Assembly: GCF_900172295.1 (NCBI RefSeq) | Contig: NZ_FWFL01000006.1 | Coordinates: forward strand, 124,001 to 188,000 | Length of the DNA: 64,000 bases | Direction of reading: 5' to 3' | Source: Roseovarius litorisediminis | Lineage (GTDB): Bacteria; Pseudomonadota; Alphaproteobacteria; Rhodobacterales; Rhodobacteraceae | Shown: piece after piece, positions 44,548 to 52,518 of the stretch | Layout of the letters: every line of letters starts with the position of its first letter | Numbering within the stretch: the first letter of the stretch is position 1 | Position numbers and translations under genes: made by a program | Notes under the pieces: generated by a model | The model's database searches: none | What the model was told of the DNA's origin: nothing | Seen by the model: the letters and a program-made list of their open reading frames with translations, nothing else

Positions 44548-45159
44548 ATGGCCGAACTGCGCTCCTTCATTTTCATCGACCAACTGCAACCGCAGACCCT
44601 GGCTTATGTCGCCACATGGATGCGTGGCAGCCTGCCACGTGCCAGAATGGCAGCTCAGATAATCGAAATTTCCCCCGGTCTGGATATCGAGGCGCTGACT
44701 GACGTGGCGCTGAAAAGTGCCAACGTAAAAGCAGGGCTGCTGGTTGTAGAACGCCAGTTCGGTACGCTGGAATTCCACTCGCGCTCAACCGCAGAGGTGC
44801 AGGCAGGGGCCGCGGCTGTTTTGCAGGCGCTTGGTGCGCGGCGCGAGGATGCAGCCCCCCCCAAAATCCTCGCATCCAAGATCGTTACGCGCGTTGACCA
44901 TCAGCATGCTTTCCTGATGAATCGCAATCGCCTGGGGTCGATGGTCCTGGGCGGCGAAAGCCTTTATCTGCTGGAATGTCAGTCGGCCTCCTATGCGATG
45001 CTGGCCTGCAATGAGGCCGAAAAAGAAGCCAATATCAAGGTCATTGACTATCGCATGATCGGCCCCAACGGGCGGCTATATCTGGCAGGCGATGAAGCTG
45101 AAGTTCGTAATGCCCGCAATGCGGCCGAAGCGGCCCTCAGGCAAGCGGGGGCCGTTTAG
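44548..45159 (+). CDS. Tandem-domain BMC shell protein (BMC-T), first
   Basis: 203 residues composed of two BMC-type halves: the first ends near GARREDAAP, the second opens KILASKIVTRVDHQHAFLMNRNRLGSM. Tandem BMC proteins form pseudo-hexameric trimers, some with gated pores that let cofactors through the shell. It is one of two in this operon (the other is at 46190). The start ATG lies two bases after the dehydrogenase stop, and the stop overlaps the next GTG start. Confidence 0.82.
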   Translation: MAELRSFIFIDQLQPQTLAYVATWMRGSLPRARMAAQIIEISPGLDIEALTDVALKSANVKAGLLVVERQFGTLEFHSRSTAEVQAGAAAVLQALGARREDAAPPKILASKIVTRVDHQHAFLMNRNRLGSMVLGGESLYLLECQSASYAMLACNEAEKEANIKVIDYRMIGPNGRLYLAGDEAEVRNARNAAEAALRQAGAV

Positions 45160-45599
45160 TGGAAGATTTGCGTTCCCTCATCCGCGAAGTACTGAAGGAA
45201 GAGCTTTCACGCCTGCGGCCGGACGCCGTACCTGCAGCGGCGCGAATAACTGAGGAAGTGGTCTCGCTTCGTTCAAGCACTGATCTGAACGAATTCGCCT
45301 GCCGGGTTCTGAATATGGCACAGGATGGTCGCCTGCGCGCCGACATTCTGGAAGGCCGCCACAGGTTCTGCCTGTCCGGGCAGCCTGCTGTGCAGGTCGA
45401 GGCCCACCAGCCCATCGCCCCCGCGCCGTCGGCCACGCCTGTTCAGCAATTCACGCGCGGCATAGTGTCCGAACGTGATGTCGCGGCCCTGCCCCAGGGA
45501 ACACGCCGCATACAGGTGGGCAAACCGGTGAAATTCACGCCTCTGGCGCGCGATGAAATCCGCCGCAGGGGCATCAAAGTCGAAAGGACATCGTCATGA
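45159..45599 (+). CDS. Candidate microcompartment adaptor with N-terminal targeting helix
   Basis: 146 residues, starting with GTG at 45159. The first ~20 residues (MEDLRSLIREVLKEELSRL) form an amphipathic helix similar to the encapsulation peptide of the aldehyde dehydrogenase. A folded domain with FACRVLNMAQDGRLRADIL follows, then a Pro-rich linker, then a C-terminal segment KFTPLARDEIRRRGIKVER similar to the tail of PduM/EutQ-type microcompartment proteins. No catalytic site is evident. It may link cargo to shell. The overlap with neighbouring genes supports reality. Confidence 0.7.
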   Translation: MEDLRSLIREVLKEELSRLRPDAVPAAARITEEVVSLRSSTDLNEFACRVLNMAQDGRLRADILEGRHRFCLSGQPAVQVEAHQPIAPAPSATPVQQFTRGIVSERDVAALPQGTRRIQVGKPVKFTPLARDEIRRRGIKVERTSS

Positions 45600-45832
45600 T
45601 CCGCGGAAAAGTCACGGGCCGGGTCTGGTCCAGCAAACATATCGAAACAATGCCCAGCGGTGCGCTGCTGGAGGTTGAGGTTGCGGGCAGCATCATTGTT
45701 GCCTTCGACCCGTTGGGATGCGCCGAGGGCGAGGAAGTACTGATCACCCAGGGATCGGTCGCGGCGGCATTTTTCACCAAACAAAAGGCCCCGATTGATG
45801 CGCTTATCATCGGGTCTATCGACGAAACCTGA
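45596..45832 (+). CDS. BMC pentameric vertex protein (EutN/CcmL family)
   Basis: 78 residues of the EutN/CcmL/PduN family (MIRGKVTGRVWSSKH...VEVAGSIIVAFDPLGCAEGEEVLITQGS), which forms the pentamers capping the shell vertices. It overlaps the adaptor gene by four bases. Its presence shows that a closed shell is encoded here and that the BMC-type genes are not isolated paralogues. Confidence 0.93.
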   Translation: MIRGKVTGRVWSSKHIETMPSGALLEVEVAGSIIVAFDPLGCAEGEEVLITQGSVAAAFFTKQKAPIDALIIGSIDET

Positions 45833-45880
45833 ACCGGGCCTCAAGCCCAACAGAATTTGACCTGAAAAAGGAGTATCATC

Positions 45881-46165
45881 ATGGCAAGTCAGGCAATCGG
45901 AATGATCGAAACCCGCGGCTATGTCGCCGCACTGACCGCAGCAGATGCGATGGTCAAGGCGGCCAACGTTGAAATCGCCGCCCGCAACGAAGTAGGCGGC
46001 GGGCTGGTGTCGGTCGTCGTCAAAGGCGATGTCGGTGCAGTCAAGGCCGCAACCGAGGCTGGCGCCGAAGCCGCCAGCCAGATCGGCGAAGTTGTCGCGG
46101 TACATGTCATCCCGCGCCCGCATGCCGACCTAGGCAGGCATTTTGACGCCGCGAAGCTCAAGTAA
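45881..46165 (+). CDS. BMC hexameric shell protein (BMC-H)
   Basis: 94 residues with the canonical single BMC domain: [20 protein letters not shown] at the N-terminus and [11 protein letters not shown] near the end, as in PduA/EutM. Hexamers of this type form the facets of the shell, with a pore for small substrates. AAAAGGAG precedes the ATG. Only one BMC-H gene is seen here, against two tandem-domain genes. Confidence 0.95.
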   Translation: MASQAIGMIETRGYVAALTAADAMVKAANVEIAARNEVGGGLVSVVVKGDVGAVKAATEAGAEAASQIGEVVAVHVIPRPHADLGRHFDAAKLK

Positions 46166-46189
46166 CTGCCAGACAAGAAGGCCGAAACG

Positions 46190-46819
46190 ATGACCGAACT
46201 ACGGGTTTATTTGCCGATCAAGGATCTGCAACCACAGTTTGCGGCCTATCTTGCCACGCCGCTCAGGGCGCGGGGATATCCACCGTATGAGGGCCAAAAC
46301 AGCCTGATCATCGAGGTTTCACCCGCCCTGTCCATCCACCGCATCGCTGATCTGGCGCTAAAGGAATCACCGGATATGGAGCCCGGTATATTGTTCACCG
46401 AGCGCCAGTTCGGCCTTCTTGAGTTGCATTCCGACGACCCGGAAGAGTTGGACAAGGCCGGTCAGGCGATCCTGAAGGGGATCGGGGCCAAGCCAGGGGA
46501 CCAACTGGCCCCCAAGGTGTTGTTTCATGACATCATCGACGACCTGTCAGACCAGCATGCCATCATTCTAAACCGATCCCGGGATGCGTCGATACTGATA
46601 CCGGGCGTCTCATTGCTGATCTACGAGATGGCCCCGGCCCTGTTCGCCTGTGTCGCAGCGAACGAGGCTGAACGTGCAGCCCCCGGCGCTATAATCAACG
46701 ATGTTCAGATGATGGGCGCGTCAGGCAGAATCTTCATGTCCGGCACCCATGCAGAAATGGAATTGGCACGCGACGCCATTACCGCGACACTTGAGGCGGT
46801 GAAAGGGCGCAAGACATGA
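46190..46819 (+). CDS. Tandem-domain BMC shell protein (BMC-T), second
   Basis: 209 residues, paralogous to the gene at 44548: ELRVYLPIKDLQPQFAAYLAT..., then ILFHDIIDDLSDQHAIILNRSRDASI and a C-terminal SGRIFMSGTHAEME. The paralogues share the (E)LRxF/Y(I/L)xIxxLQPQ opening. Its stop overlaps the hydrolase start by four bases. Having two BMC-T proteins may allow different pore types. Confidence 0.82.
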   Translation: MTELRVYLPIKDLQPQFAAYLATPLRARGYPPYEGQNSLIIEVSPALSIHRIADLALKESPDMEPGILFTERQFGLLELHSDDPEELDKAGQAILKGIGAKPGDQLAPKVLFHDIIDDLSDQHAIILNRSRDASILIPGVSLLIYEMAPALFACVAANEAERAAPGAIINDVQMMGASGRIFMSGTHAEMELARDAITATLEAVKGRKT

Positions 46820-47496
46820 GCAACTGGAAAACCGCCTATCGCAGTTTCTACTATGAAAACGCGGAAGAACCCGACGACCTGTCTCTGCCCCCGGAGGAAA
46901 CCGCGCTTTTGGTGATCGATATCCAGAACACCTATCTCGAGGAGCCCGACGACAAGACCGAAGCCGCGCGTTGGCAGCCATTTTTTGAACGGATGAACGG
47001 GACGGTGATCCCCAATACGATTGCGCTGACCGATTGGGCTCGAAAGGCGGGAATCGAGGTCATCTTTGCCCGCATCGCCTGTCAGACCGACAACGGGCGC
47101 GACCGCTCGCTCAGCCAGAAAAAGCCCGGCTTCAACTACCTGCTGCTGCCCAAAGACCGCGCAGACAGCCAGATCGTGCCGGAACTCGCGCCGCAGGCCG
47201 ACGAGATCACCGTGCTGAAAACCACCGACAGCGCGTTGACCGGTACCAACCTGCGGCTGACCCTGCACAACATGGGCATCAAGAACGTGATCGTCGCGGG
47301 CATTTTCACCGACCAATGCATCAGCTCGACCGTGCGTTCCCTGGCGGACGAGAGTTTCAACGTGGTGGTGGTCGAAAATTGCTGCGCCGCAGCCACCGCC
47401 GACCTGCACCACCGCGAACTCGAAATCATCAACATGATTTATTGCCATGTTGTACAAAGCGACGATGTTTTCGCGACCTGCCCACCAACCCGTTAG
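46816..47496 (+). CDS. Isochorismatase-family cysteine hydrolase (BMC operon)
   Basis: 226 residues of the isochorismatase-like hydrolase superfamily. The catalytic residues Asp35 (VIDIQNTY), Lys135 (VLKTTDSAL) and Cys168 (FTDQCISSTVRS) are all present, as in RutB-like ureidoacrylate hydrolases or N-carbamoylsarcosine amidase. The family cleaves amides, ureido groups or related bonds. It may prepare the substrate by removing an N-acyl or carbamoyl group before the kinase or dehydratase step. No encapsulation peptide is obvious, so it probably works in the cytosol. Confidence 0.83.
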   Translation: MSNWKTAYRSFYYENAEEPDDLSLPPEETALLVIDIQNTYLEEPDDKTEAARWQPFFERMNGTVIPNTIALTDWARKAGIEVIFARIACQTDNGRDRSLSQKKPGFNYLLLPKDRADSQIVPELAPQADEITVLKTTDSALTGTNLRLTLHNMGIKNVIVAGIFTDQCISSTVRSLADESFNVVVVENCCAAATADLHHRELEIINMIYCHVVQSDDVFATCPPTR

Positions 47497-47559
47497 TCAC
47501 GGGTGCCACACGCAGGTTACGGTAGCACTGGTCTGAAAATGGCCAAGGAGGACTGAACA

Positions 47560-49848
47560 GTGGACACACCCCCGGCCCCAAACAGATGGCGACGTTATTC
47601 CGACTGGGACGAGCGCCCCTTGCGCCTGGACAAATTCGCACAGGAAGACGCTGCAAATGGATTTGCGGCTTTCAAAAGCCCCTCTGACCCCAAATCCGAC
47701 ATCCAGATTTCACAGGGTAGGATCGCCAGCATGGATGGTGTTCTGGTGCATGATTTCGACATGATCGACGCCTTCATTGCCGAGCACCACCTAGACCTTG
47801 AGATCGCCCCGGAAGCGATGGCGATGACTTCAGACAAACTGGCGCAGATGCTGGTGGACATGCACGTGCCCCGCGCAGAACTTGTACGTCTGGCGCGCGG
47901 CCTGACCCCTGCCAAGCTGGCTGATGTGGTCGGGCGGCTCAACGCGCTGGAACTGGCCTTTGCCTATTCCAAGATGCGCCCCCGGAAAACCCCCGGCAAT
48001 CAGGCGCACGTGACCAACGCCAAGGACGACCCGCTGCAACTGGCGGCGGATGCGGCGGTGGCGGTGGGACTGGGCTTTGACGAGCTGGAAACCACAATGC
48101 GAGTGTCGCGCAATTCATGGTCAAACGCGCTGGCATGCGTGGTGGGTTCGGTCGTGGGTCGCTGGGGCGCGCTTTTCCAGTGTTCTTCGGAAGAGGCCGA
48201 GGAACTCAGGATCGGCATGGCGGGGTTCACCTCTTATGCAGAAACCGTGTCGGTCTATGGCACCGAGAAAAGCTTTACAGACGGCGATGACACGCCGTGG
48301 TCCAAGGCATTTCTGGTCGCGGCCTATGCCTCGCGCGGGATCAAGGCGCGCTGCACGTCCGGGGCGGGTGCAGAACTGCTGATGGGCTTTCACGAGGCCA
48401 AGTCGCTGCTGTATCTTGAGGCGCGATGTTTGTGCCTGCAACGCGGCATGGGGGTGCAAGGCACGCAGAACGGCGGCATCGACGGCGCACCTTTGACGGC
48501 TACAATCCCCGGCGGCATGCGCGAGATGATGGCCGAGAACCTCTTGGCGGTCTGGCTGGACCTGGAATGCGCCAGTGGCAACGATGCCCGCGCCACTGAA
48601 TCCGAAATACGCGTCGGCGCCAAAATCATGCCCTACCTGATTGCTGGCTCTGATTTCATCTGTTCGGGCTTCGGCTCAATCCTGTCTTATGACAATTCCT
48701 TCAACGCTTCGCTTTTCAACGCTGAAGAACTGGAAGACTACCTTGTGCTGCAACGCGATTTCGAGGCCGATGGCGGCTTGACCCCACTGCCTGAAACCAC
48801 TGCACTCGACCTGCGCACTCGTGCCGTCGATGCGCTGTCGGCCGTTCTCGAGGAACTGGAACTGGCACACCCCACGCCCCAGATGAAGGCCAGTGTAATT
48901 GTCGCTTCAGGCTCGCGCGAAACGCAGACCTTTTCAATTGGCGAGGTCACCCGCATCAGTGAGGCCATCGAAAGTCGCAACCTGAGTGTGATCGACGTGA
49001 TCCGTGCCTTGGCCAAACGCGGCTTTGTGCCCGAGGCCCAGAACCTGCTGAATCTGGTCAAGCTACGGGTGTCTGGCGATTATCTGCAAACCTCGGCCAT
49101 TGTGCGCAACGAACACGTAATCAGCGCAATCAACGATCCCAATGATTATGCTGGCCCCGGCACCGGTTACCGCCTGTCCGAGGCCCGTCGGGACGAGATC
49201 ATCGGCATCCGCGACACTTTGGGCCAGTCCGAGGTGCTGAGCGCGCAGGCCCGGCACAAAAAGGCCGAGTCAAAGCGTATTGTCTATCTTGAAACAGAAA
49301 CTGCTGTTGAGGGCAAAAATAGCTCAGAAGTCGTCATTGGAATCAGCCCGGCCTTTGGGCTGCAACTTTTCCAGACAACCGGCGGGCTTAACCTTTCTGA
49401 AGTTCTAAATTGCCTGGTTGAAGGCGTTGAATCAGGGGGCGGCAAGGCCCGCGTTGTCCGGATGTACCATACTGCAGATACATCTTTTCTGGGCCTTTCT
49501 GCAGCAAAACTGTCGGGCTCAGGCATCGGCATCGGCATTCAGGCGAAAGGCACCGCCGTGATCCATTCCAGTGACAGGCTGCCACACAACAATCTTGAGC
49601 TTTTTTCGAACGCGCCGATTACCACGCTGGAGCATTATCGGGCCTTGGGGCACAACGCGGCACTTTATGCATTCAAACAAGAGGTTGAACCGATACTGGT
49701 GCCAACGCAGGGCGAAGCCCTGGGCGCGCGTTTCCATGCACAGGTTGCCCTGATCCACGCGATCGAAACCGGGCTTGTCGATCCCAACCGTGCGCCAGCC
49801 GAGGTCGCTCTGAAATTCACTGGCAAAAAAGCGGGGGCGCACCAATGA
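47560..49848 (+). CDS. B12-dependent diol dehydratase, large and medium subunits fused (PduC-PduD)
   Basis: 762 residues starting with GTG. Residues 1 to ~550 follow the large subunit of coenzyme-B12 diol/glycerol dehydratase, and ~575-762 follow the medium subunit (EVVIGISPAFGLQLFQTTGG, LSGSGIGIGIQAKGTAVIH). Residues important in the Klebsiella enzyme (Q141, H143, E170, E221, Q296, D335, S362) all have equivalents here at a constant +7 offset: Q148, H150, E177, E228, Q303, D342, S369. The pocket neighbourhood differs (NSWSNA for APFNA; NGGIDGAPLTATI). The N-terminal targeting extension of PduD is lost by fusion. The reaction class (adenosylcobalamin-dependent elimination) is well supported; the substrate is not. 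Confidence 0.9.
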   Translation: MDTPPAPNRWRRYSDWDERPLRLDKFAQEDAANGFAAFKSPSDPKSDIQISQGRIASMDGVLVHDFDMIDAFIAEHHLDLEIAPEAMAMTSDKLAQMLVDMHVPRAELVRLARGLTPAKLADVVGRLNALELAFAYSKMRPRKTPGNQAHVTNAKDDPLQLAADAAVAVGLGFDELETTMRVSRNSWSNALACVVGSVVGRWGALFQCSSEEAEELRIGMAGFTSYAETVSVYGTEKSFTDGDDTPWSKAFLVAAYASRGIKARCTSGAGAELLMGFHEAKSLLYLEARCLCLQRGMGVQGTQNGGIDGAPLTATIPGGMREMMAENLLAVWLDLECASGNDARATESEIRVGAKIMPYLIAGSDFICSGFGSILSYDNSFNASLFNAEELEDYLVLQRDFEADGGLTPLPETTALDLRTRAVDALSAVLEELELAHPTPQMKASVIVASGSRETQTFSIGEVTRISEAIESRNLSVIDVIRALAKRGFVPEAQNLLNLVKLRVSGDYLQTSAIVRNEHVISAINDPNDYAGPGTGYRLSEARRDEIIGIRDTLGQSEVLSAQARHKKAESKRIVYLETETAVEGKNSSEVVIGISPAFGLQLFQTTGGLNLSEVLNCLVEGVESGGGKARVVRMYHTADTSFLGLSAAKLSGSGIGIGIQAKGTAVIHSSDRLPHNNLELFSNAPITTLEHYRALGHNAALYAFKQEVEPILVPTQGEALGARFHAQVALIHAIETGLVDPNRAPAEVALKFTGKKAGAHQ

Positions 49849-50261
49849 AGGCCCCGACCCTTGCCGACTATCCCCTGTCTGAAAGCCAAGACGACAGCAT
49901 TTGCGGCCCGCGAGGGGTACCGCTGAACAAGATCACCCTTGCTGCTGTCACAGCCGGAGATATCGAAATCGAAGATTTGCGTATCTCGCGTGATGCCTTG
50001 CTGGCGCAAGCCCGTATTGCCCGCGCTACCGGGCGCGAAACGCTTGCCAGAAATTTCGAACGCGGTGCTGAACTGATTAATGTACCACAAGAGGTGATCA
50101 TGCAGACCTATGAAATGCTGCGCCCGGGCCGTGTGCACAGCAAATCAGCGCTTGTTGCACAGGCCACGCTTCTGCGAAATGAATATGGCGCAGCGCTGAT
50201 CGCGGATTTCATCGACCGTGCCGCCAAGGTTTACCAGCAACGAGGTCTTTTTGACGAATAG
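49845..50261 (+). CDS. B12-dependent diol dehydratase small subunit (PduE-like)
   Basis: 138 residues collinear with PduE: DYPLSES..., a middle segment with ISRDALLAQARIARATGRETLARNFERGAELINVP, then a C-terminal region with FIDRAAKVYQQRGLF. It overlaps the fused subunit gene by four bases, so the two are translationally coupled. It is the last gene of the BMC operon. No diol-dehydratase reactivase (PduGH) and no cobalamin adenosyltransferase follow within the window. Confidence 0.9.
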   Translation: MKAPTLADYPLSESQDDSICGPRGVPLNKITLAAVTAGDIEIEDLRISRDALLAQARIARATGRETLARNFERGAELINVPQEVIMQTYEMLRPGRVHSKSALVAQATLLRNEYGAALIADFIDRAAKVYQQRGLFDE

Positions 50262-50426
50262 TCTTTGTGGTCTGTTTTCAGTTAAGACAGCCCAACTCAG
50301 GTTAAATTTGAGTCATTGCACTTTCTTTGGGCTGTATCCCCTTGGTTACATCACCTGACCCATACCAACGCCGCTGCGTTTGAACACGAAAGGAAGGCCC
50401 AAACGAACCCGGGGGTCGTTTGGGTC
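50262..50426. terminator. Convergent intergenic region with two stem-loops
   Basis: ACAGCCCAA (50287-50295) and TTGGGCTGT (50337-50345) form a long-loop stem that encloses a small CTCA/TGAG hairpin. GGCCCAAACGA (50396-50406) and TCGTTTGGGTC (50416-50426) form a second, compact stem touching the stop codon of the minus-strand permease. They probably end transcription from both sides, though neither has a strong T-run. Confidence 0.6.
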
Positions 50427-51590
50427 TTAATTGTCAGTGGACAAAGCATTCGGATCGAAAACGTTCCCAAAGCCCGAATTATTTTCAGACTTCGGCGCTT
50501 GTTGTACGTCCTCTTTGTTATCTTCCTTGGCGCGGTTCGCATCACGTTTGGCACGCAATTCCTGAATCAGTTTTTCAGCCTCGATACGTTTTTGCTCTTT
50601 GACGTCCGCGATACATTGTGCCGGGCTATGCGTGGTTGCCGTGACCACGACGACGACTGTCGCAATCGAAACCAGCACCAGCGCCACAGCGGCGGCATTG
50701 CCGGACAGAAACCCGGGAAGTTTGATGCCCTGTTTCAGTTCTTCGATACTGGCATTTTGGCGGGCGGCCAAAACAAGTTGCTGCCGCTTGATTTTGGCTT
50801 CGTTCGCCAGCGCTGCAAAAACGGTTAATACGACGATAATAAAGGCCAGCGCCGAGATCGCCGGGGTGATGCCATAGCGTACCTTCTGCGCAAGTTCGAT
50901 CGTCAGCGTCGGGTATTCGCCAAAAGTGAACGTGGTGGTGTTGTAGTTCTCAAAACTGGCCAGAAATGCCAGCACTGCAGCACTGGCAAGCGCCGGTCGC
51001 ATGAAGGGTAACAGCACCTTGCGAAAGGCCTGAGCGTGGGTAGCCCCAAGATCAAGCGCCGCCTCGGTCAGCGCAACATCATAGCGCTGCAGCCGCGCCA
51101 CCAGAACCAGCATGCAATAAGAGGCAATGAAAGTGGACTGGCCGATGATCGTCAGGAACAGGCCATTTGAAAGGAAACTATCAGCACCCAGCCCCAGCAT
51201 ACGGTTGATACGATCCCAGAAAACCAGGGTCGAGATCCCCAGAACAACGCCGGGAATAAGGATAGGCGCGATGATGATGGTGTAATAAGTCGCGCGCAGT
51301 TTCGGCCATATCTGGGTCAGAAGTAACGCCCCGGCCAGCCCCATGGCGACAGACAAAACCACCGTACCAAACCCGATGATGACCGAGTTCTTGATGCCGT
51401 TCAGAATCCGTTCATCCTGAAACAGGGCTGAAAACCATTCAAACGTCAGGCATTCCCAAGGCGTGATCCGCGGGAAATCGGGCGAGTTGAACGCCGTCGC
51501 GGACATGATGATCAGCGGGCCCAGAAGATAGGCAAAGAAAATCGCCAGATAAAACCAGACGCTCAGGCGCAGGAAAGACAGATTCTTCAT
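50427..51590 (-). CDS. ABC permease, PotC type, with an added C-terminal membrane segment and charged tail
   Basis: 387 residues; typical PotC-like permeases have about 270. Residues 1 to ~275 are a normal permease with the coupling loop TEAALDLGATHAQAFRKVLLP. Then comes an unusual extension: a linker (KRQQLVLAARQNASIEELKQG), an extra hydrophobic segment (NAAAVALVLVSIATVVVVVTA), and a charged, helix-forming tail with KEQKRIEAEKLIQEL and a Lys/Asp/Asn-rich end. The extension is in frame and overlaps no other gene, so it seems genuine. It may anchor or regulate the importer. It overlaps the upstream permease gene by four bases. Confidence 0.87.
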   Translation of the reverse strand: MKNLSFLRLSVWFYLAIFFAYLLGPLIIMSATAFNSPDFPRITPWECLTFEWFSALFQDERILNGIKNSVIIGFGTVVLSVAMGLAGALLLTQIWPKLRATYYTIIIAPILIPGVVLGISTLVFWDRINRMLGLGADSFLSNGLFLTIIGQSTFIASYCMLVLVARLQRYDVALTEAALDLGATHAQAFRKVLLPFMRPALASAAVLAFLASFENYNTTTFTFGEYPTLTIELAQKVRYGITPAISALAFIIVVLTVFAALANEAKIKRQQLVLAARQNASIEELKQGIKLPGFLSGNAAAVALVLVSIATVVVVVTATTHSPAQCIADVKEQKRIEAEKLIQELRAKRDANRAKEDNKEDVQQAPKSENNSGFGNVFDPNALSTDN

Positions 51591-52507
51591 TTGCCGATAT
51601 CCCCCATGTTCACCTTGAACAGCCGCATGATGGCCAGAACAAGCAGGATACAGGTGACCAGAAGAACAACCGCATAAGCCGCGCCTTGTGGCCAGTCACT
51701 GTTGTCGTTGAACTGTTGATAGATCAACTGAGTGAACCACAGGCTGGACGGGCCGCCGAGGATCTGAGGCGCTGCAAGCGCGCCCGCACTTAGCATGAAC
51801 ACCATCGTACAGCCCGAGCTGATGCCCGGCTTGGCATAGGGGATGACAACGCGGCGGTGAATCTTGATCCAGCTGGCGCCCATGTCACGCGCAGCCTCGA
51901 TCTGATTGCGGTCAAGGCTTTCGATCACGTTGTAGATCGGGAAAATCATCAGCAGGATATAGGCATACCCCAGACCGGCATAGAGTGCGATATCGTTCCG
52001 TATGAAATCGAAAGGCGTATCAAACACCCCGAGCCCCACAAAGAAATTGTTCAGAACTCCGGTTTCACCAAAGATGATCCGTAATGCAAAGGCCCGCAAA
52101 ATCTCGTTGATCCAGTAAGGAATGATCAGCATCAGCGCAAAAATGCGGATATGGTTGCCCTTGGTCTGCCCCAGATAATAGGCGATCGGGTAGCACAGGA
52201 TCAGGTTGAAAATTGTGACACAAATTGCCGCTACCAACGTACGGAAAAAGACCCGCAGATCGACAGCGTTATAATCCTGACTTCCGCCCTCGGGGCCAAA
52301 AATCAGATATTTGTAGTTCTCAGCCGTATATATATCCTTGGGCCCGCCAATCTCGGGTGGCGGCAGGTTCGGGCGGAACGAAAAGTCAAGCATCGACACC
52401 TGCGGCAGGATGATCAGGACAATGGTCCAGAACAGAACGAGGCCAAGGATTGCAAGCCCCATGCCCGTGCCGTTGCGATTTAAAAACTCCTTCAGGAAGC
52501 CTGGCAT
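51587..52507 (-). CDS. ABC transporter permease, PotB type
   Basis: 306 residues with about six membrane helices and the coupling loop EAARDMGASWIKIHRRVVIP. It lies 11 bases after the ATPase stop and overlaps the next permease gene by four bases. Together with the 387-residue permease it makes the channel of the second importer flanking the BMC operon. Confidence 0.9.
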   Translation of the reverse strand: MPGFLKEFLNRNGTGMGLAILGLVLFWTIVLIILPQVSMLDFSFRPNLPPPEIGGPKDIYTAENYKYLIFGPEGGSQDYNAVDLRVFFRTLVAAICVTIFNLILCYPIAYYLGQTKGNHIRIFALMLIIPYWINEILRAFALRIIFGETGVLNNFFVGLGVFDTPFDFIRNDIALYAGLGYAYILLMIFPIYNVIESLDRNQIEAARDMGASWIKIHRRVVIPYAKPGISSGCTMVFMLSAGALAAPQILGGPSSLWFTQLIYQQFNDNSDWPQGAAYAVVLLVTCILLVLAIMRLFKVNMGDIGK

Positions 52508-52518
52508 GATCAGCCCCC

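Noticed and set aside
47560..49848. Glycyl-radical diol dehydratase or choline lyase
   Set aside because: No glycyl-radical motif and no activating radical SAM gene; collinearity with B12-dependent PduC/PduD is clear.
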